Source of the DNA: Rhodoluna sp. | GTDB lineage: Bacteria; Actinomycetota; Actinomycetes; Actinomycetales; Microbacteriaceae | Direction of reading: 5' to 3' | DNA length: 32,960 nucleotides | Assembly: GCA_024645105.1 (NCBI GenBank) | Contig: JAHEGM010000001.1 | Location: forward strand, 13,632 to 46,591 | Position numbers and translations under genes: made by a program | Part shown: in pieces, positions 29,987 through 32,960 of the stretch | How the letters are laid out: each line of letters starts with the position of its first letter | How positions within the stretch are numbered: the first letter of the stretch is position 1 | The notes under the pieces: model-generated | What the model saw: the letters and a program-made list of their open reading frames with translations, nothing else | Told to the model about the DNA's origin: nothing | Database searches by the model: none

Positions 29987-30580
29987 ATGAATATCTTTGA
30001 AGCTACTTCTAATTGGCTGGCCCTGATCTGGCAGGACTGGTCAACACTAATTCGCATTGGCCTGATTCTTATTGGCGCAATTATCCTTCGTGCTTTGCTT
30101 TTGGTTTCAGTAAAAAAGGTCGTGAAGGGCATTGTCAGTGGGGCAAAAAACAAGTCAGCATCTAGCGGTGCGCTTGCTCAGGCCCGGTTGGTTCAAAGAG
30201 CAAGAACCATGGGATCTGTTCTCGGAAACCTAATCACCTGGACCGTTTATACAATCGCCATCACCATGATTCTGAGTGAACTTGGCGTAGCAGTTGGTGC
30301 ACTAATAGCCGGTGCCGGAATCATTGGCGCCGCGCTTGGCTTTGGTGCACAAAACCTAGTTAGGGATCTTCTCTCCGGTCTATTTATTGTGCTCGAGGAT
30401 CAATACGGTGTGGGAGACAAAGTTGATTTAGGTGAGGCTAGCGGCGTAGTTGAAAACGTTGGTCTTCGAGTAACTCAGCTTCGAGATTCAAAAGGAACAC
30501 TCTGGTACGTACGAAACGGTGAGATTCTTCGAGTAGGAAACTCTTCACACAAGCTTGCCGAAACAAAGACCAAGAAGTGA
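29987..30580 (+). CDS. Small MscS-family mechanosensitive channel
   Basis: 197 aa; TM helices then GAGIIGAALGFGAQNLVRDLLSGLFIVLEDQYGVGDKVDLGEASGVVENVGLRVTQLRDSKGTLWYVRNGEI, the MscS pore-helix and beta domain. Confidence 0.92.
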   Translation: MNIFEATSNWLALIWQDWSTLIRIGLILIGAIILRALLLVSVKKVVKGIVSGAKNKSASSGALAQARLVQRARTMGSVLGNLITWTVYTIAITMILSELGVAVGALIAGAGIIGAALGFGAQNLVRDLLSGLFIVLEDQYGVGDKVDLGEASGVVENVGLRVTQLRDSKGTLWYVRNGEILRVGNSSHKLAETKTKK

Positions 30581-31026
30581 CCAACGGGTTTGAAGACGCA
30601 GCAACCGTAGAGCCGGTTCGAATTCGCCGCCTAAGCGGAGAAACGGTTGGCGGCAACTTTTACGAAAAAGTTGGTGGCAAAGAAACATTTAAGAAAATTG
30701 CCAACAAGTTTTACGAAGGTGTAGCCCAAGATGAAATCTTGCGCCCGATGTATCCCGAGGAAGACCTGGGTCCTGCTGCCGAACGCCTACAACTTTTTCT
30801 TGAGCAGTACTGGGGCGGACCAAGCACCTATCAAGAACTCAGAGGGCACCCGCGACTTCGAATGAGACACAGCCCATTCAAGATAAATCCTGAAGCCAGA
30901 CAACACTGGTTAGATCACATGCGAGCCGCAGTGGAATCGGTAGGGTTGCCAGCGCTTCTTGAAGCGGAACTTTGGGCTTACTTGGATCGCGCTGCGACCG
31001 CAATGCTAAATACTTTCGAAGACTAA
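30577..31026 (+). CDS. glbO: Group II truncated haemoglobin
   Basis: 149 aa; NFYEKVGGKETFKKIANKFYEGVAQDEILRPMYPEEDLGPAAERLQLFLEQYWGGPSTYQELRGHPRLRMRHSPFKI; about 25-residue N-terminal extension. GTG start in a 4-bp GTGA overlap. Confidence 0.94.
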   Translation: MTNGFEDAATVEPVRIRRLSGETVGGNFYEKVGGKETFKKIANKFYEGVAQDEILRPMYPEEDLGPAAERLQLFLEQYWGGPSTYQELRGHPRLRMRHSPFKINPEARQHWLDHMRAAVESVGLPALLEAELWAYLDRAATAMLNTFED

Positions 31027-31685
31027 AACTTGGTTGCGGCTTTCGCTAGCACGTGACCGTGTTCGCTGCTTAGTCGAACCCAGCCCTCAGCGTGATATAA
31101 GCCAACTTCTTCGTTTTCCGTTAAGAATCCAAGTCCTGCGGCGGCAAAAGCTGCACCGGTAGGAACTCGTGATTCAAGATCAATTCCTCTGCCCCAGATT
31201 TCTCCTCGAATGCGAGCCGCGATTGGCCCACCTACAGACTCAGGAAGCGAAGCGGCCACCTCGGCAATGCCGTCTCTTGCAATTTGGGTAAGTCTTACCT
31301 CGTTGATGGTTCCCATTGGTTCCCATCCCTGACGCGGTGGCGAAATTCCTGCCCATGGGGCTCGTTGAGACTCAAGCAATTGAATCTTTAGCTCAGTTGT
31401 TTCTGGTTCACTGAGCAGTTTTGCCAAACGTTCCTGAACCGCAGCAATTGGCACTACGGCATCCACCTCTGCTGGGGCGGCCAGTTCACAGGTGCGCAGG
31501 CCTAAAACCGTTGGCCCTGAATCCATCAAGTTGCCAGAGTAAATAGGGGCAACATAGGCCGCCAGGACCTCACCAAAGGCTCGCAACCTTACTAGGCCAT
31601 CCGGATCGAGTCGTTTGGCTCGAAGCAGATAAGACTGCAGGTCAGCTGCAGTTTGGTGATCGGCAAGAACGAATGGATTAATCAT
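31023..31685 (-). CDS. Hypothetical protein
   Basis: 220 aa ORF without recognised motif; fills the space between glbO and tesB. Confidence 0.7.
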   Translation of the reverse strand: MINPFVLADHQTAADLQSYLLRAKRLDPDGLVRLRAFGEVLAAYVAPIYSGNLMDSGPTVLGLRTCELAAPAEVDAVVPIAAVQERLAKLLSEPETTELKIQLLESQRAPWAGISPPRQGWEPMGTINEVRLTQIARDGIAEVAASLPESVGGPIAARIRGEIWGRGIDLESRVPTGAAFAAAGLGFLTENEEVGLYHAEGWVRLSSEHGHVLAKAATKF

Positions 31686-31730
31686 GACTTGTCTAAACTA
31701 GCCTGATAAAGGCAATGTTGCCCTGAAGAA

Positions 31731-32633
31731 TTGAGCAAAATCGTGAATCCCCAGATTCCAGCTAACCCACTTGCAGAGATGATTAGCACTCTGGATCTTG
31801 AAAAAATCCAGGATGACAACTCCAAAGAAGACTTATTTGAGGGGCAGAGCCAGTGGATGCCGCACGGTAGAGTTTTTGGCGGTCAGGTCCTGGCCCAGAG
31901 TTTGGTTGCTGCCTCTAGAACTATCGAGGGGCGATCAGTTCATTCGATGCACGGATATTTCCTGAGGCCAGGAGATATCAATCTGCCGGTGAGGTTCTCA
32001 GTTGATCGTCTGCGTGATGGCCGCTCGTTCAGCACAAGACGAGTTCAGGCCTTTCAAAAAGATGAACCCATCTTTTCTATGATTGCCTCTTTTCAAGAGC
32101 ACGACCCAGGTCTCGAACATCAAGAAGACTTTCCCGCTGACATTCCAGATCCAGAAACTCTGCCGAGCGCTGCAGACCTAATGGGCGATAACCCGCATCC
32201 AGTTGCTCAATACTGGTCAAAGGCCAGGCCATTCGATATGCGCCACGTGCCCTCGCCGATCTATTTCAAAGTCGAGGGTGAGCCGGTTGCACATCAAGCA
32301 GTTTGGCTTCGCTCCCTAGGCGAGTTACCTGACAACCAAGAACTACACACCGCTGCTTTGGCTTACGCCAGCGACTATTCAATTCTTGAAAGCATCTACC
32401 GTCGCCACGGAATTGCCTGGTCGCATCCCGGGCTTAAGTCTGCGAGCCTAGATCATGCCATGTGGTTCCATCGTCCGGCACGCGTGGACCAGTGGATGCT
32501 TTATGTTCAAGAATCCCCCAGCGCGCAAGGTGGCCGCGGTCTTGCCCTCGGCAGAATTTTTAGCAGTCGCGGAGAATTATTAGCAACAGTGGCACAAGAG
32601 GGAATGGTTCGCATTCCAGAATTGGCAAAATAG
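31731..32633 (+). CDS. tesB: Acyl-CoA thioesterase II (TesB family)
   Basis: 300 aa; LFEGQSQWMPHGRVFGGQVLAQSLVAASRT, HSMHGYFLRPGD, double hot-dog pattern with SLDHAMWFHRPARVDQWMLY. TTG start assumed. Confidence 0.93.
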   Translation: MSKIVNPQIPANPLAEMISTLDLEKIQDDNSKEDLFEGQSQWMPHGRVFGGQVLAQSLVAASRTIEGRSVHSMHGYFLRPGDINLPVRFSVDRLRDGRSFSTRRVQAFQKDEPIFSMIASFQEHDPGLEHQEDFPADIPDPETLPSAADLMGDNPHPVAQYWSKARPFDMRHVPSPIYFKVEGEPVAHQAVWLRSLGELPDNQELHTAALAYASDYSILESIYRRHGIAWSHPGLKSASLDHAMWFHRPARVDQWMLYVQESPSAQGGRGLALGRIFSSRGELLATVAQEGMVRIPELAK

Positions 32634-32637
32634 AAGA

Positions 32638-32960
32638 ATGATCAGCAGAGAAAAGTTAGCAACACTAAACCAGCGCGAGCAAGAAACCTTTCTTGCTAGA
32701 AACCCAAAGTCAAAGGCTGCCTTTGAAAACGCCGACCACCTTTTCGGCAAAGTACCAATGACTTGGATGAATAAGAAGGCCGGTGGGTTCCCTATCTACC
32801 TGGATCGCGCTGTTGGCAACCGAATCTGGGACATTGACGGAAATGAGTACATTGACTTCGCGCTTGGTGACACCGGAGCCATGGCCGGGCACTCCGCACC
32901 AGAAGTAGTTGAAGCAATCACCCATCGGGTAAAAGACCTGGGCGGTCTCACCACGATGCT
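32638..32960 (+). CDS. Class III aminotransferase (glutamate-1-semialdehyde 2,1-aminomutase-like), 5' fragment
   Basis: ATG 32638, open to window end: MISREKLATLNQREQETFLARNPKSKAAFENADHLFGKVPMTWMNKKAGGFPIYLDRAVGNRIWDIDGNEYIDFALGDTGAMAGHSAPEVVEAI. Confidence 0.85.
   Translation, partial: MISREKLATLNQREQETFLARNPKSKAAFENADHLFGKVPMTWMNKKAGGFPIYLDRAVGNRIWDIDGNEYIDFALGDTGAMAGHSAPEVVEAITHRVKDLGGLTTM

Overview
The window is a gene-dense, core-type chromosomal segment from an actinobacterium, most likely a small-genome Microbacteriaceae-like freshwater lineage (this placement is inference from gene order and protein style). Most of it is housekeeping: a 3' fragment of a DUF167/YggU gene, an rpiB-like gene, rsfS, nadD, proA, proB, obgE, rpmA, rplU, an RNase E/G gene, a VKOR-family gene, ndk, a DUF4233 gene, folC, ileS, valS, a BenE-type transporter, clpX, clpP2, clpP1, a collagen-like secreted protein gene, tig, an Fpg/Nei glycosylase gene, rpiB, a CPA2-type antiporter, pepN, a small MscS-like channel, a group II truncated haemoglobin, a hypothetical gene, tesB and the 5' end of a class III aminotransferase. 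Three tRNA genes can be read (Ala-GGC, Pro-TGG, Gly-TCC). I see no IS element, prophage, CRISPR array, rRNA gene or recognisable defence island. The items most worth checking are: (i) a collagen-like/jelly-roll-like secreted protein gene inserted between tig and clpP1; (ii) a possible hairpin in the tig leader that would hide its Shine-Dalgarno sequence; (iii) an intrinsic terminator between clpP2 and clpX followed by a leaderless-type -10 at clpX; (iv) a cluster of regularly spaced dyads and outward-facing decamers upstream of the VKOR gene; (v) an RpiB paralogue lacking both known catalytic-base residues. No convincing new multi-gene system was found.
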